Origin: Neopestalotiopsis rosae
Lineage: Eukaryota; Ascomycota; Sordariomycetes; Amphisphaeriales; Sporocadaceae
Direction: 5' to 3'
DNA length: 64,000 bases
Assembly (NCBI GenBank): GCA_023078685.1
Contig: JALGAS010000008.1
Location: 1,240,001 to 1,304,000, forward strand
Shown here one piece after another: positions 20,980 through 32,906 of this stretch (its first letter is position 1; each line of letters begins with the position of its first letter). The position numbers were made by a program, and so were the translations under genes. The notes below the pieces were generated by a model. It ran no database searches and was not told where the DNA came from. It saw only the letters and a program-made list of their open reading frames with translations.

Positions 20980-22174
20980 CTAAAATTCAATAATGTCAAA
21001 TGCTGCAGCCATGGCCTTCTCCATCTTTTCGACGGCCTCGTCTGAGATCTGATAATGAATTACCAGTCTTCCTTCCAATCGTTCCTTCTCGTGCACAACG
21101 AGTCCCAACTGCTTTGCTGTTTGCTGGAAGGCCTTCTTGTTCACCTTGCCGTCGTTCAAGTTCATCCACATCATGTTTGTCTCTGTAGGCATCGCCAGCG
21201 TTCCGCCAAGCTGCTTCCAGAAGCGGGACAGATGCTGGGCCTTTACCTGGCATCGCTTCAACTTGCCTCCCAGAAAGACTTCTTCGAGAGCGACTCGCAT
21301 GGGCGCGGAAATGATGCCGGTCTGACGAAGTCCTCCGCCAAAGAGTTTTCGCATCCACCTGGCTCGAGTGATGAAGGCCGTGTTTCCGACAAGGACCGAT
21401 CCGATAGGGGCTCCCAGACCTTTTGTGAAGCATAGTGATACACTGTCACACAACTGGCAGAAATCGCGCAGAGTACCGGCGCCAGCGGCAACGGCCTCCC
21501 ACAGCCTGGCACCGTCGAGATGCAGGTGTACGGGAGGGTCCTGACTCTTGGCCCATGCTGAGATAGAACGAACTTCCTCAAGGGGCATGACTGTTCCGAA
21601 CAACGTGTTTTCGAGACTGATGACTCGAGTCGGACAATCATCTGCGACAGAACTTGTTAGACTGAGGGAGTCATCAGCAGTATTCTGACAACTTACAAAT
21701 GTCTTTGGCGAAGATGAAGTGCTTCTCGATATCCTCCAATGTCAAGTGATGACCGTTTGACGGGATAACCCCACGTATAAGAGCTCCGCAAACTGTCGCA
21801 GCGCCACCTGCTTCCATGTTGATAATATGGCCTCTATGATCAGCCAGAATAGAGTATGGCGGGGTGGTGAGGGCCGTCCTAAGTGCCACTTGGTTGCTCA
21901 TGGTTCCCGAGTATGTGAGAAGAGCCCGCTCATGACCTGTCAAGTGTGCCATCCACTCTTGAAATGAATTTGTGGTGGGATCTTCCATCATCTCATCGTC
22001 AAGGAGGGTGGTATTGACAATGGACTCGAGCATGCTCATTGTTGGCGATGTCACAAAATCGGAGCGAAAGTCATACGCGGCGCGACCAGGCGTGGTCCAC
22101 TTATTGCTCTGAGATTCATGACCATTGACCCCATTATGACGGTCATCATGGCGGCTATATTGCGAAACAGTCAT
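20980..22174 (-). CDS. L-threonine (low-specificity) aldolase
   Basis: Two exons (22174-21697 and 21641-20980, 55-nt phase-1 intron with GTAAGT donor) encode 379 residues. This is a fold-type I PLP enzyme that cleaves L-threonine or L-allo-threonine to glycine and acetaldehyde; related enzymes act on other beta-hydroxy amino acids. Visible family motifs are YDFRSDFVTSPTMSML near the start, DHRGHIINMEAGG, LENTLFGTVMP, HLDGARLWEA with the cofactor-binding Asp, and SLCFTKGLGAPIGS with the Schiff-base Lys. Length is usual for the family. The N-terminal 30 residues are polar and low in structure with no clear targeting signal. It is divergent from the adenylate-forming enzyme gene over 864 nt, so shared control is possible. 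Confidence 0.9.
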
Positions 22175-23038
22175 GTTGTAAGGTGGTGGGTGATCAGATC
22201 ATTTGAGAGAGATTGTTTTCGTACGAAGCAACTCATTCATATTTCAGGGGATCTTTATACTTCTGTAATAAATATGACCAAAGGATGATTGCACGGTTCT
22301 CTTTTGATTTTTCACCACAATTTCATGTTTCGAAAAAGATCTCATTGTTGACTATTCTGACTTATGTTGGCCCGAGCACGCCGATCGATTGCCTTGAGAT
22401 GTTCGCGCTTCATCGTCGTAAGGTGACTAAATGCACATAAGAAGCTCGCATGCGCGTCAGAGAAATAATGGCTAGCATAAATCAACTTTGAGCCCAAGTG
22501 CGAGCTGCAAATAAGAAATCTGGCTGCAGGTAAGAAAGTCCCCTGCGTCTAACCAGGGGGTAGATGCAGGGTAGCCGGTAAGCGAGAGGCCACCCAGAAT
22601 GTCTCCTGAGAGATACACTAGCTCGAGTTAAACGGTTACAATTAGCCGTCATCGTGAAATAGAGTACGCTGTGGAGACTACAGGCTCTTGCAAAGTTTTC
22701 TTTTGAATGAACTCATTATTTCCTCTCTCATTCTCACGCGCCCTTCAGTCTGTGATCTTTGTGGGGCTATGCAAGTAAGACTGTCGCTTCAGGCAACATC
22801 TTCTGCTGACCTCGATGGATGCTATCTGACTAACCGAGCAGCTTGAGTAGTCTTGCTACTGATGAATACTCGAGGTGTACTTCTCAACAAAGCTTCAAGT
22901 ATCTAACCCACGCTGGCTAAGGAGAAGTCTGTGTATATATTGACGATGGCGGACTGTGCATCTCACTGAAGTAAACTCATCCAGATTATCATGTTCAACT
23001 TTGATCAGTAGGTAGTCATATTCATTGATCTTTTCAGC
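22175..23038. promoter_or_regulatory. Shared promoter region of aldolase and adenylate-forming enzyme genes
   Basis: No gene is seen in these 864 nt between divergent start codons. A mini-exon ATG at 22990 with GTAGGT...TTTTCAG to 23037 would extend the enzyme's N-terminus by five residues, but the intron would be only about 30 nt, below the fungal minimum, so I kept the ATG at 23039. Confidence 0.5.
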
Positions 23039-24358
23039 ATGGCATCAAGCGCGAAGTCCCACCATCGCCGAGACAACATTGGCGAGCTCATTGAATTTGC
23101 TCGCAGCAACTCTCCATTCTATCGACGGGTGCTCAAGGATGTACCAGCAGACGCACAGAGCGTCACTGATCTTCCAGTGATCAACGCTGACGAATACTGG
23201 AAGGCGAACGCGGCCACTCCCAATGGCGTCATGACGCGACCCCTGGTCGATGCCACTGCCATGCGCAGCGGTGGTTCGACTGGGACCCCGAAGCAGGTCT
23301 TCATGACTAAACAAGAACTCTCGACTCACGGCAAGGTTACTGCCAACGCCATGGCTCAGGGCTGCGGCTTCCTCCCCGGTGACAGGGTTGCCAATATGTC
23401 CTTTCACGGTGCTCTGTACGGAAGCTTCATGTTGCTGAACACGGCGCTGCTCGAGCTTCCCATTCCCATTGTCCACCTCCCAATCAGTGGGAATGAGTCG
23501 ATCGACACAATGGCCCACTACATGGAGACCCTGGATGCCACTGTCCTCATCGCGAATGTCTCGACTACACGGCGGTTGGCCGAGTACTTCACCTCGGTCG
23601 GCAAGACTCTACCCCGTCTGCGTCTCATCTTGTACACGGGAGAGTGCTTCACCAAGGAACTTCGTAGCGTCTACCGCGCTGCCTTCCCCAACTCAGTCAT
23701 TTACGTACGGGAGTACGGAGGTATCGATTTTGGACACGTCGGCATCCCAGCCCAACCTTTCAAGAACGAGGATGACGATATCAATCCCGTGTACAAAGTC
23801 CTGGCTCCCTTGGTCGTGTTTGAGATCTTGGACGAGACTGGCACTCCCATCACCACTCCCGGGGTCAAGGGCAACGTGGTGATCACGAGCCTGTTGAAGA
23901 GGCAGCAGCCTCTCCTCAGATATCCTGTCGGAGACATTGCGTCGTGGGTAGACTACGACACCGAAACATTCCGTGTGCACGGGAGAGATGCTGTCGGCAT
24001 CAAGATCGCCACGACTCATCTCCCTGTTGCATACCTGAGAGAGTTAGTAGCCAAGGTTCTCGGCCAAGGCACAGCGTCGGGCAGCCAGTTCGCCGTCCGA
24101 TTGATTCCAGAGACGCATGAGCAGGAATTAGTGCTGAGAATTGTGGCATCCAGACCAGACAATGCGTCGGAAATACCTGCATCATTTGAGAAAATTCTCT
24201 GCGAGGATAGTCCGACTTGGAAGAAGAATAGGGCTGTAAAGAATATTGCGCCATTGCAAATTGAGTGGATCACGGGAAAGGATCTCATCACGAGCCCGGG
24301 AAGTGGCAAATTGCGCGATATCATTGACGAGCGATTCGCGAATGGTGTGAAGGCATAG
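23039..24358 (+). CDS. PaaK-like adenylate-forming enzyme (AMP-binding superfamily)
   Basis: A single exon encodes 439 residues. The ATP-binding P-loop of the ANL superfamily is RSGGSTGTPK at residues 76-85. Further signature-like motifs are LILYTGECFTKE (residues 210-220 or so), YGGIDFGHVG, LLRYPVGDIASWVD with the conserved Asp, and a C-terminal GSGKLRDIIDE with the candidate catalytic Lys. The overall order and length resemble phenylacetate-CoA ligase or coenzyme F390 synthetase relatives, which activate a carboxylate as acyl-AMP and pass it to CoA or another acceptor. The substrate cannot be deduced. No carrier or reductase domain is attached, so it acts as a stand-alone ligase. High GC in third positions suggests good expression. 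Confidence 0.83.
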   Translation: MASSAKSHHRRDNIGELIEFARSNSPFYRRVLKDVPADAQSVTDLPVINADEYWKANAATPNGVMTRPLVDATAMRSGGSTGTPKQVFMTKQELSTHGKVTANAMAQGCGFLPGDRVANMSFHGALYGSFMLLNTALLELPIPIVHLPISGNESIDTMAHYMETLDATVLIANVSTTRRLAEYFTSVGKTLPRLRLILYTGECFTKELRSVYRAAFPNSVIYVREYGGIDFGHVGIPAQPFKNEDDDINPVYKVLAPLVVFEILDETGTPITTPGVKGNVVITSLLKRQQPLLRYPVGDIASWVDYDTETFRVHGRDAVGIKIATTHLPVAYLRELVAKVLGQGTASGSQFAVRLIPETHEQELVLRIVASRPDNASEIPASFEKILCEDSPTWKKNRAVKNIAPLQIEWITGKDLITSPGSGKLRDIIDERFANGVKA

Positions 24359-24506
24359 TGAACTAGTCTGTACATAGCTTCTCTCAGACGCCGAGAATAA
24401 TACTGCGAAGTATACTGAATGGTCTGCTCCTTGATTTTATGCACAGCTTGCTCTTTCCCCATCTATCCCCAACGATGGGTGAAGGAACTTGGAGATTTGT
24501 TTTCCA

Positions 24507-24886
24507 TTAGAGTGTACCCTCTGCCAAGACTCTGAATGCAAAGATCGTGTCCGATCTTGCTCTGTTTCTCTGCGTTGATGTCTTTGTTTCGCGATTCACA
24601 GTCATGGCCACAGAACCCTTACGGCGCCTTGGCCCAAATCGAATCTTGGCTTTTCGAAGCTTGAACTTGAAGCGGTTCAAGAGTCGTGCCGTGGAAAGAG
24701 ACACACGAGTTGGCTCTGGGCTTTCAGTGGATTTGATCTCGTCCTCAAAATCTGCATGTCACTCTGAATTAGATCCACATTGAACCAAGTCAGACGCTTG
24801 GCCTGGCCCAAATGGTATACATAAGTAGATATGAACTGACCGCTCTCGCAATCTTGAAATTCTTTCACAGCAATTCCGTGGGCCAT
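24507..24886 (-). CDS. Small basic protein, possible
   Basis: Two exons (24886-24841 and 24751-24507) joined over an 89-nt intron (GTCAGT donor, ATGCAG acceptor, phase 1) give 96 residues: MAHGIAVKEFQDCESDFEDE, followed by an acidic/Ser stretch and a strongly basic C-terminal half rich in Arg and Lys (RFKFKLRKAKIRFGPRRRKG). The joined reading changes from a poor to a coherent composition. No family is recognised. It has neither a signal peptide nor a membrane segment, and could be a nuclear or RNA-binding peptide. It converges on the adenylate-forming enzyme gene, 148 nt apart. Confidence 0.4.
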
Positions 24887-26351
24887 TTTCAGTGAATTCG
24901 CAACTCGTTATTCTGTTTTAATTCGTGGGCCCTGGATAGGAATCAGGCAGCAGTCAACTCTTTGACGACGAAAATGCAAGAAAGCTATGAGTGTTAGTGG
25001 GGACAGTCGGCCGCGTTTGATTTTGATATAGAAACATTTCATGAAGCTCCCTCTGTGGCTGGATGGTAATGCCGAGTATTGCCAGAGCTTCGCCTAGTGA
25101 TGGGCAGGGATCGCGGAGTTAGAAGGAAACTGAATGCCGCATGGGGCAAGGTCACAAGCAGCTGGGCAGGGGTCGGCGATGGCGCGAAAAGTTTATGCAA
25201 GACCGGAATGACAAAGTCTCTCGAGTCCACTCAGACATTCGATAAAAATTGTTATGCTTGAGCATGGTACTTTGAGACCTGCTTGACAGGCGTTCCCGCT
25301 TAGATCCCATATGCGGGTCAACAGTCACCGAGATCGAAACCGTTGTGCTGGATTCTGCAATTGGCATTTCCCGGATGAGGCTCTCCACAACCTTGTACGT
25401 TGCAATATGCTGCAGATTGGCTGTACTTAGACGAGGTACGCATGCCACGCTTAGAACCTGATTGTTGGCAAGCTAAGCTTTATTTACGGCAGCACCCGTC
25501 AACGACGGGGAATCAGCCGGACCAATGAATCTGTTGTGTGGAGCCACGCCACTTACTAAAGAAACATTAGTCACCCATTGATAGAAGGTCGGCATGGGTT
25601 GACGATGTGGGAAAGCGGCGTAGTCAACAACAAAGGCATGTTTCCATACGATGGGTGCAGCGGGAAGCGGATGGTACTTTGTGATGCCGAGGCCTCTTCA
25701 CTCACTTTGGTCTAGCGACGAATTGCTTGATTTCAAACAAGCTTTTGTTGCCCCCATATTCGTGCATTGAAGGATCTCATCGAGCCACTTCTATGTCTGA
25801 AGCTCAAGATCAACAGGAAACCCCTGGCAAACTTTCGCAAATGAGCCGCGAATAAGCATAAACGTGCCTCCTCATTGGGATGCGATGCCCGCTGTACGTG
25901 AATCCTTCAATGACAGGGTGCTGCTGGGGCGAGAGCGAGCATTTACGATCATTACAGTGGTCAAACCGTGGGATGCTCGCACAGGAACGTGACGGGGTGG
26001 AGGCATTGGAGCAGCATCAAGGTATCTTAAAAAGCCCGAACGCACATGATGTGAGACGATCATAACATGTGGGTCTCGTCAGCTTATTGTGACAATTCGG
26101 TTGCCAGGTCCTTTGTTGATCCTGGTAACAGTCGTAGGAAGCGTTCTGCGATTCTTTTCCTGTTTGACGCCATGTTCAGTAATTCAAGTAAGCACATTAA
26201 AGTCAAATATATGCGAGGCAGTGATGCAGTACAAGTTTTCTGGTGCCGCCCAACAACTACGCTTAATTATTGAAGGACACTTGTTTTACAATCAAGTCTT
26301 CCGAACTGACGATACGGCTCCAATTCAGACGACAGTCTCATCTACAGAAGC
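24887..26351. other. Intergenic, no gene seen
   Basis: Short ORFs on both strands (for example 25152-25448 minus, 26089-26454 plus) are overlapping and domain-free. The plus-strand frame 26089-26454 overlaps the bZIP-like gene in another frame and is a likely shadow. The upstream part of the bZIP-like gene could lie here if its start is wrong. Confidence 0.5.
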
Positions 26352-27155
26352 ATGTACTCAGATTGCGCCTGCCCCGGTTTTATGCATACAGACTTTTGGG
26401 GGAGTCTTCTTCCTTTCTATCAAACTACACAGCCTCCTTGGCATCAAGAACTAGCCAACGCGACATGTTGTCACCTCAATCAACCTCTTTACGGACATGC
26501 TGCTCCTACTTCATGCACTCAACTACAGAGTTCTAACTCAATCCATGCTTGCTCAAACTCTTGCCATTATGTAATGCCATATCATATTGGTGGCGGCATA
26601 GGTGCCGGGACCGGGGTCTGCAGCAATTTCGGCGGCGCGGCAATGCTTCAGCCTCACCCAAATGGCTGGGACGATAACAACACGCTACTTTGGAACAATG
26701 GATGCGATTGTTTCGGAACACCAACCATCAATGGCTCAAACCCAGTCCGATCTCAGTGCTGTGGACCGGTCGCGTCTGCTGCCAACCTGCAATATCACCC
26801 ATTTTCATCGTTAGCGAGCCACTCAATACCTGTTCAGGCCTGTACCGCGTGGCTGCCGCATGGTTACACAACTGATGATACATCCCTGGAGCTTGGGAAT
26901 TGCCAGTCAGACGAGATTGCATCTGCGTTCATCCAGAATCAGTCAAAAAACCGCAAGAGCAGCTCCTCTTCCTCGAACGACCCTCGCGAGGATTGGACAA
27001 GAGTCGCCAATCCCACGAACCGGAAAAGGATACAGAACCGTATAGCACAGCGGATCTATAGTGAGTCAGATCTAAAGAAAATAATGCAAAAACAGAAGCT
27101 AATTCAATAACCAGGAAAGAAACACAAACGAAGCATGTTACGGTGTGAAGACTGA
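26352..27155 (+). CDS. bZIP-like regulator with basic region but almost no zipper
   Basis: Two exons (26352-27060 and 27115-27155; 54-nt intron, GTGAGT donor) encode 249 residues. Residues about 209-240 read DWTRVANPTNRKRIQNRIAQ, then RIYRKKHKR, which matches the fungal Yap/AP-1-like basic region NRxxQRxYR preceded by a typical D-W-x-x-x-x-D/N-P lead. The splice restores the conserved Arg after Tyr. The protein then ends within 15 residues, so a normal leucine zipper is missing. Fungal proteins with this N-R-I-A-Q-R region and a short end do occur, so this need not be a truncation. The N-terminal half is Cys-, His- and Ser-rich. The start codon is uncertain. Confidence 0.6.
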
Positions 27156-28201
27156 GATGGTTCTACAGAAAATTCAAGCCTGAATTCAATGGAGTCCAAA
27201 AATGAATTATAGAGGATCGCGTGGGAAATAGTTAGAACGGCATGGTAAAACAGTATCTAAGTACTCAGGCTTTGCGGAGCCCAATCACCAAATTCCTGAG
27301 CAGACTGCGGTACCTGCAACAGCGGCCGTACTAGATACCTTGGGAGATTGAATCCTCAAAAAAAAAAAAAAATAGTTATACAGTCACCCAAGCTTGAAGA
27401 ACCTCGTCTTGATTTGCACGCTGTCTAGGCAGACAGCTACTACCTCAGTACTATCATTCTGGAAACATAATTGCATTCGATCCAGGCTCTGTAATGACGG
27501 GTAATTTTCTCCAACATGTCCATAAATCAAATCCTGCCAATGTAAGATCACTTGCTCAAACGTAATCACTGCAACAAGCGCGAGCGACATTTGGTATTTT
27601 GGTGTTGGAAGCCGCTGTGTGCGGTGCTCGAGCCTAGCTGTCCTCTATGAATTGCTCGTGTTCCCGTATTCGCGAAGGAGGAGCAATCGCACGTCAAATC
27701 AGCGCAACTCTGCCGAGCAAAATCAAGCTTTGGAACCTGCAGATTGACAATCCCAAAGCATAGTACCATGCATATCGGAAGCACTCCCGGGGGAAAGCAG
27801 CACATACATGCCAGGCCAATGGGAGCTGAGGTTCTGGTGGGGTGTGCAGAAACTCCGACCCCTGCACGGAGTTCGCTCACTGCGTCCATCCCATGTTCTC
27901 CGATCCTGGTAAAAAGATTGACAGGCGGCGCCCGAAACGAGAGCGAAAAACTGATTTCAGATGTTGAAACTCCGTAAGCTCTGTGAAGGCCTGGGACGTC
28001 GTGGGGCAGTGGTCTGGATGCTCTTTTTGTTGACAATCTAGGGAGTGGTAAACAGTTGTCTACGATAAGGTCGTGGGGCAAAGCCAAGCAAGACAATTAC
28101 TAGTGTGTGAGATTGACAATATAAAAATCTTCTCTTCAGTAATTTAGGTGTTAAAAGAACATCCTGAATTGTTTGAATTTTGATGAGAAACGTGTTAGCA
28201 C
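27156..28201. other. Intergenic with poly-A tract, no gene
   Basis: A 15-nt poly-A run is at 27358-27372. The 176-codon minus-strand frame at 27566-28096 has no domain, mixes Cys and Pro runs and faces a 77-codon plus frame, so both look like chance. The part nearest 28201 should hold the transporter promoter. Confidence 0.5.
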
Positions 28202-29879
28202 ATGAAAATACCAAAAATGGCCGAAAACGAAAAGCCAGCCGCGCAAGTGACTCCTGAGGCAGGAACAGTCTCTGATGACAAGCTCGTAAGTCTCTCGCAG
28301 AATCCTATCAGAAGTGCCTCATTTATGACATGGCTCTAAGTATATGACAGGTCACTTGGGATGGTCCCGATGATCCTGAGAATCCCAAGAATTGGGCCAC
28401 GCGGAGAAAGTGGCTGGCCGTCATCTCCATCTCGGGCTTTGTCCTGATGAGCCCCTTGCCGACAACCATTGTCGCGCCGGCATTGGATACGATCGCAGAA
28501 GAGCTTCACATCACCATCACGGCGTTGAAGCCTATGGTTCTCTCCATATTCCTCCTAGGATACGCGATTGGGCCAATGTTCATAAGCCCGCTGTCCGAGA
28601 TCTGGGGCCGGACTTTGGTGCTCCAGACCTTTAATCTCGTCTTTCTGGTTTTCAATACGGCGTGCGGTTTTGCTCAGACCACTGAACAGATCCTGGCTTT
28701 TCGGTTCTTTGCTGGTCTCTTTGGGAGTTGCACTGTTGGGGTGAGTAAACCAGGGTCCCGCGTATCCTACTTTCATTGTCCTTGACACTCTCCTATACCA
28801 GATCGGCGCCGGTACCCTTGGGGACCTATTCAGTGCTAGCGAGCGCGGAAAGGCCATGGCAATATATAGCGTGTTCCCTCTTCTTGGCCAGGTCCTAGGT
28901 CCCATCGCGGGTGGCTTCCTGTCCGCACACATCTCCTGGCGGTGGGCATTCTATGTGACATCTATAATCGACGGATGTGTGCAAATCTTTGGCTTGCTTT
29001 TTCTCGATGAGTCCTACGCGCCAGTCCTGCTGCGTAGGAAGCGGGATCGGCTCACCAAGGCGGGCGCCACCGGGCTGTTTACGGAACACGATTTTGTCGA
29101 CGATTCCGCGCTTAGCATGATGCGCACAACCATGATCAGGCCCATCAAGCTTTTGACGACGCAGCCTATAGTGCAGGTTATGGCACTGTATCAAGGCTAT
29201 ATCTACGGCAACATCTATATCCTCTATGCGTCCATTGCGGTCCTTTGGACCACCCGCTATGACGAGAGGCTGGACATAGCATCGCTGCACTATTTGGCGC
29301 TCGGATTGGGAACAGCCTTTGCCGCAGAGGTAGCCACGCACATCAACGACCGCATCTTTCGCATCTTGACCAAGCAGAATAATGGGAAAGGTTTGCCTGA
29401 ATTCCGCATACCAATCATGATACCCGCCACCGTGGTCCTGGCCATCGGGTTATTCTGGTATGGCTGGAGCGCCGAGGCCCGCCTCTTCTGGCTCATGCCG
29501 GATGTCGGCGTTGCATTGTTCGCTGCCGCTGCATACATTTGTACCGTCTCCAATAATATATACGTCGTCGACACGTATGGGCGGTACTCAGCTAGCGGCC
29601 TTGCAGCGACATCCATGTTCAGATGCTTGGCAGGATTTGTTTTTCCCTTGTTTTCGCCCTATGCGTAAGTCGCCTTTGCTACTGTGCAGACCTAGTGCAG
29701 CTAATTAACATCGTTTTGTGCTCAGCTATGAACGCCTGGGGTATGGATGGGCCAGCAGCATACTGGGCATCATCGCATTGTGCATTGGACTTACTGGTGT
29801 CATTTTCCTCTGGAAGTACGGCCACGCATTGAGAGCAAAAAGTCCATACTGCGCTAGCCGCGATGTAGACGACTGTTGA
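28202..29879 (+). CDS. MFS transporter, DHA1-type multidrug/metabolite exporter
   Basis: Four exons (28202-28285, 28351-28740, 28802-29664, 29726-29879) give 496 residues. The N-terminal cytosolic part contains VTWDGPDDPENPKNW, a motif typical of fungal DHA1 transporters. About 12 membrane spans follow. Motif A appears as PLSEIWGRTLVL after TM2, and the antiporter motif C as LGQVLGPIAGGF in TM5 followed by WRWAFY, supporting drug/H+ antiport at the plasma membrane. Alternative start: the Met at 28217 (MAENEKP). It converges with the Zn2Cys6 gene, 85 nt apart, a layout often seen for an exporter and its regulator. Substrate unknown; resistance to toxic compounds or export of a metabolite made nearby are both possible. 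Confidence 0.88.
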
Positions 29880-29964
29880 GGGACCATCTTTGAAGGGGAG
29901 TAGAAACGGCGGAGAAGGATCAAAAAGAAAATAGCGGAAGGAAAAGTTCTCGGTAGGATGCGAT

Positions 29965-32308
29965 CTATATTTCCATCGGGAAGTCCCAGATGTCGCGAGC
30001 CCACCCTGCATCCTCAATTCGGTTCATCAAGTCATAAAAGTCAATGGAACCGCCGTCCAGCGCCTGGGGTGATACACTCAGCATGCTGGCGAGTGACTGA
30101 GTCTGTTCGATTCCTTCAGTCACTCTGTGATGCGTGGGTTCGATTATCTCCTCAAGAATAGACGACAAGATTCTGTGCGCCCATTTGCAGGATTCCTGGT
30201 TGACCTCTCGGCGGTTGATACTCCTTTGCAGAGTTGAGACGAAGACGGACAGATTTTGGACGGTTTCGGCTCGGGGTATGGCAGCTTTTGGCGCATTGGG
30301 GTGATTGGAGTCACGCAGCGTGTCCTTCAACAACCCGACCGCCAAAATACTAGCAGCGGGTAACCCATAATATAAGATCTTCAATTGATATCAGCATGAA
30401 GTGGAGGAAAGGCAAGAAGCTGATAACTGGATGCTTACAAACCATGACATGTCTCTCTGCATGCTATAGACCTGGTCAGATAGCGAGATCACCTGCAAGG
30501 TCGTGGCAAGTAGCGACCTTGAAATCTGGTATAGAGATTCCGGCATGGTCCTAGTTTCCTTCGCCAACTTTCGAAATAACAGGAAATGGTTGTAGTTCTG
30601 ATCCATGTAAGTTGTCATGAGGACGTATCGTTGCGGGGGTTCAATGTGCTGGGATCCAGTCACTTCGTTATACTTGAACTCGGGAGGGACCTGGTCCCAG
30701 ATGTTTTGATGTCGGCCCAATATGTCGCTACGATCTCTACGTTAGCAGATCGGAGATTTCAAGCAGAGCCGGAAAGACACCCACTCTATCAAATCCCCAA
30801 AGTTTCCAGTGTGACGGATGCCGAGACATATCTCGAGAACCTCTTCTCGAAATTGGCTGATTATAAGCTTTATGCGTCTCCACGTCGCACCACGAAACCT
30901 TCGATCCACATTCCAGCCATTTGAGTCAGCGTTCTTTAGTGTATTTTGTAGCTCAATGTCATTTAAAAGCAGTAGATTGTCGTCAATATCGGCGGGCATG
31001 GTAATAGCATAATGCGCACCGGAGATTCTTGGTGGCCGACCGAGGAGGGTGCTAGTGGTCTTATCCATCGAATATATTTGCGCAGCGTATCGCCTTCTCA
31101 GATCACGTTGGTAGTACGGATAGACTTCTTCCGACCCTATCGCTGCTTGATGAAGTCCAAGGGCCGAAAACATGCTTGAGAGGTCGCCTATACAGCGCCA
31201 TAATTGGAAACCTACATGCTTTCAGTACGTGTAATAAGCCAAATCTGTCTGGCCGCCACTTACTCATATCTCCATATACCACGTTTTTCAGACAGGCTTG
31301 TCCATAAAGCAACCACAAAGCCTGGTGATTGACAGCATTGTAACTAAAACACACGGAGGTGCAATAATCCACTGCTTCGGCGATGCGGTGAATAAATGTA
31401 GGCTGTTGGGTCAAGGTGCCGAGCGGCTCGCTTCGCCTGTTGATGTCATACTTGAACGAGACGCCAAGAAGGGCAAGGACAAATCCAATAGTCTCCCATC
31501 TCAAGTTGGGTCCAGTGAACAATGAGTGGTAGTCCTTTGCGGCAATATGTGTGAAAAGTTCCATGTGCTTTGCAGTATTTGCACAAAAGGTCACGACCAA
31601 TTGTCTCAAATCTCCAGCACTTGACTGGCTGGGAGGTGCCATAGAATCGTGCATAGTATGCTGTAGGGACGTAACGCATGCCTTGACGAAGGGGTCTGGT
31701 ACCATGCATGTGTAAGTGATCTCAAGATATCTGTATATGCACTCTGGGAAGGTCGGAAATTCGACCAGCAACTCTAGTGTTTTCATGCCTGCCTGGATCC
31801 GTTCTTCTGTGATGCTTCCCTGGCTCTGATGCGTACTATGAGGTGATTGTTGCTCATATAATTGTTTCACGTGTTGAGTGATAATCTCTTGATCGTCATT
31901 GATCACGGCGGAAAATGCCGTTGGGCCAAAGAATCCGGCATCAGCAGAATGAGCAGTCCTTGGTGTTGATGGTAATGAAGTGCTCCCAGTGAACGTAGGC
32001 TGCAAAGTATCAGACACGGAGGGTAATGCCCGTGCGGCTGGCTGATCAACTGTAGGTGATGTTACAGAACTTTGTCGACTTCGGGCAGACGCAGACGCAG
32101 GCGGGCGAGAGCTGCGCGGCTTGGTCATGGGAGCAGGATGGTAAATGCAACGCTTCTCCATGCGACGCAACACACATCTGTCGCACACTGGAAGCTTGTG
32201 ATCACAGCGGATCTTGGACAAGCGGCAAGGCTCGCAGGAATGAGGTTTTCCATTTCGTCTAATTGGGACCGACGGTGCAACGTCGTCCCGCGCAATAGCG
32301 AGGTCCAT
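29965..32308 (-). CDS. Zn2Cys6 transcription factor with fungal-specific domain
   Basis: Four exons on the minus strand (32308-31264, 31211-30785, 30727-30439, 30378-29965) encode 724 residues. The binuclear zinc cluster is CEPCRLSKIRCDHKLPVC then DRCVLRRMEKRC, with C25, C28, C35, C42, C45 and C54 in spacing 2-6-6-2-8. A Ser/Pro-rich linker (residues 60-130) precedes a middle homology region with helical segments such as FVLALLGVSFKYDINRRSEP, and a C-terminal helix-rich part. Such proteins bind CGG-based sites and often regulate the adjacent transporter or pathway genes. The donor of intron 2 is GTGGGT, the weakest splice call, but the joined frame is clean (GDLIDDILGRHQNIWD). Confidence 0.85.
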
Positions 32309-32906
32309 GTTTGAAAGCTAATTCGTAAGTTCATCCAGATCAAGGCAGTAGGGGAAATGGCAGAAAGGACCTCGTCTGGAAGGAAGTGACAGAGGGTTGC
32401 CTGGTAAATCCCCACTCCAGTCAGCGCGTACCCGTGCCGCTGTAGCGATATACGGCAGCCACATGAAGGTACCTGTCAGCGCACAAAACACGTTTCGCAT
32501 GCACCAATTGAAGACTAAGGGAGAGATACAACAAGAGTCATCATATAAGTGCCAATCGACTTAGTATACTCGGCTACATAAGTAAATTTGTATTTAAATG
32601 GGTTTCTGTGGCATCTTGACTCGTTTTGGACAGCCCGCAATTGATCATTTTCATCTGAAGAATTTGTATAATGCTTAGTGGGCTTTAGTGGCTGACGTGA
32701 CACCTAAATCCCCGCCACATCCCCACGTCGACACTGTACGCGCTTTTATTCAGTGCGTGTCCAAGCTTCTACCATGGTCAATTATCTCCTTCCTTTTCTG
32801 TCAAGAACTGTCAGTAACACGACTTCTTCATTGAGCTTCTGCTTCAACTGACTCGTCTCGAGATGGTTTGAAACACTACATCAATGGTTTTCTGCAAGTT
32901 GTAGCC
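32309..32906. other. Divergent promoter region of two Zn2Cys6 genes
   Basis: No gene is seen in these 598 nt between two divergently oriented regulator genes. Possible rightward leader ATGs at 32868 would add 13 residues, but the zinc cluster lies right after the ATG at 32907, which is the better start. Confidence 0.5.

Noticed and set aside
22990..23038. Extra first mini-exon for the adenylate-forming enzyme
   Set aside because: The required intron is only about 30 nt, too short for a fungal spliceosomal intron.
27566..28096. 176-codon minus-strand ORF
   Set aside because: No domain, no signal peptide, irregular Cys/Pro content, faces another ORF, and overlaps the likely promoter of the transporter.
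30110..30160. GTGGGTTCGATTATC, resembling a tRNA B box
   Set aside because: It lies in an exon of the Zn2Cys6 gene, and no cloverleaf can be drawn around it.
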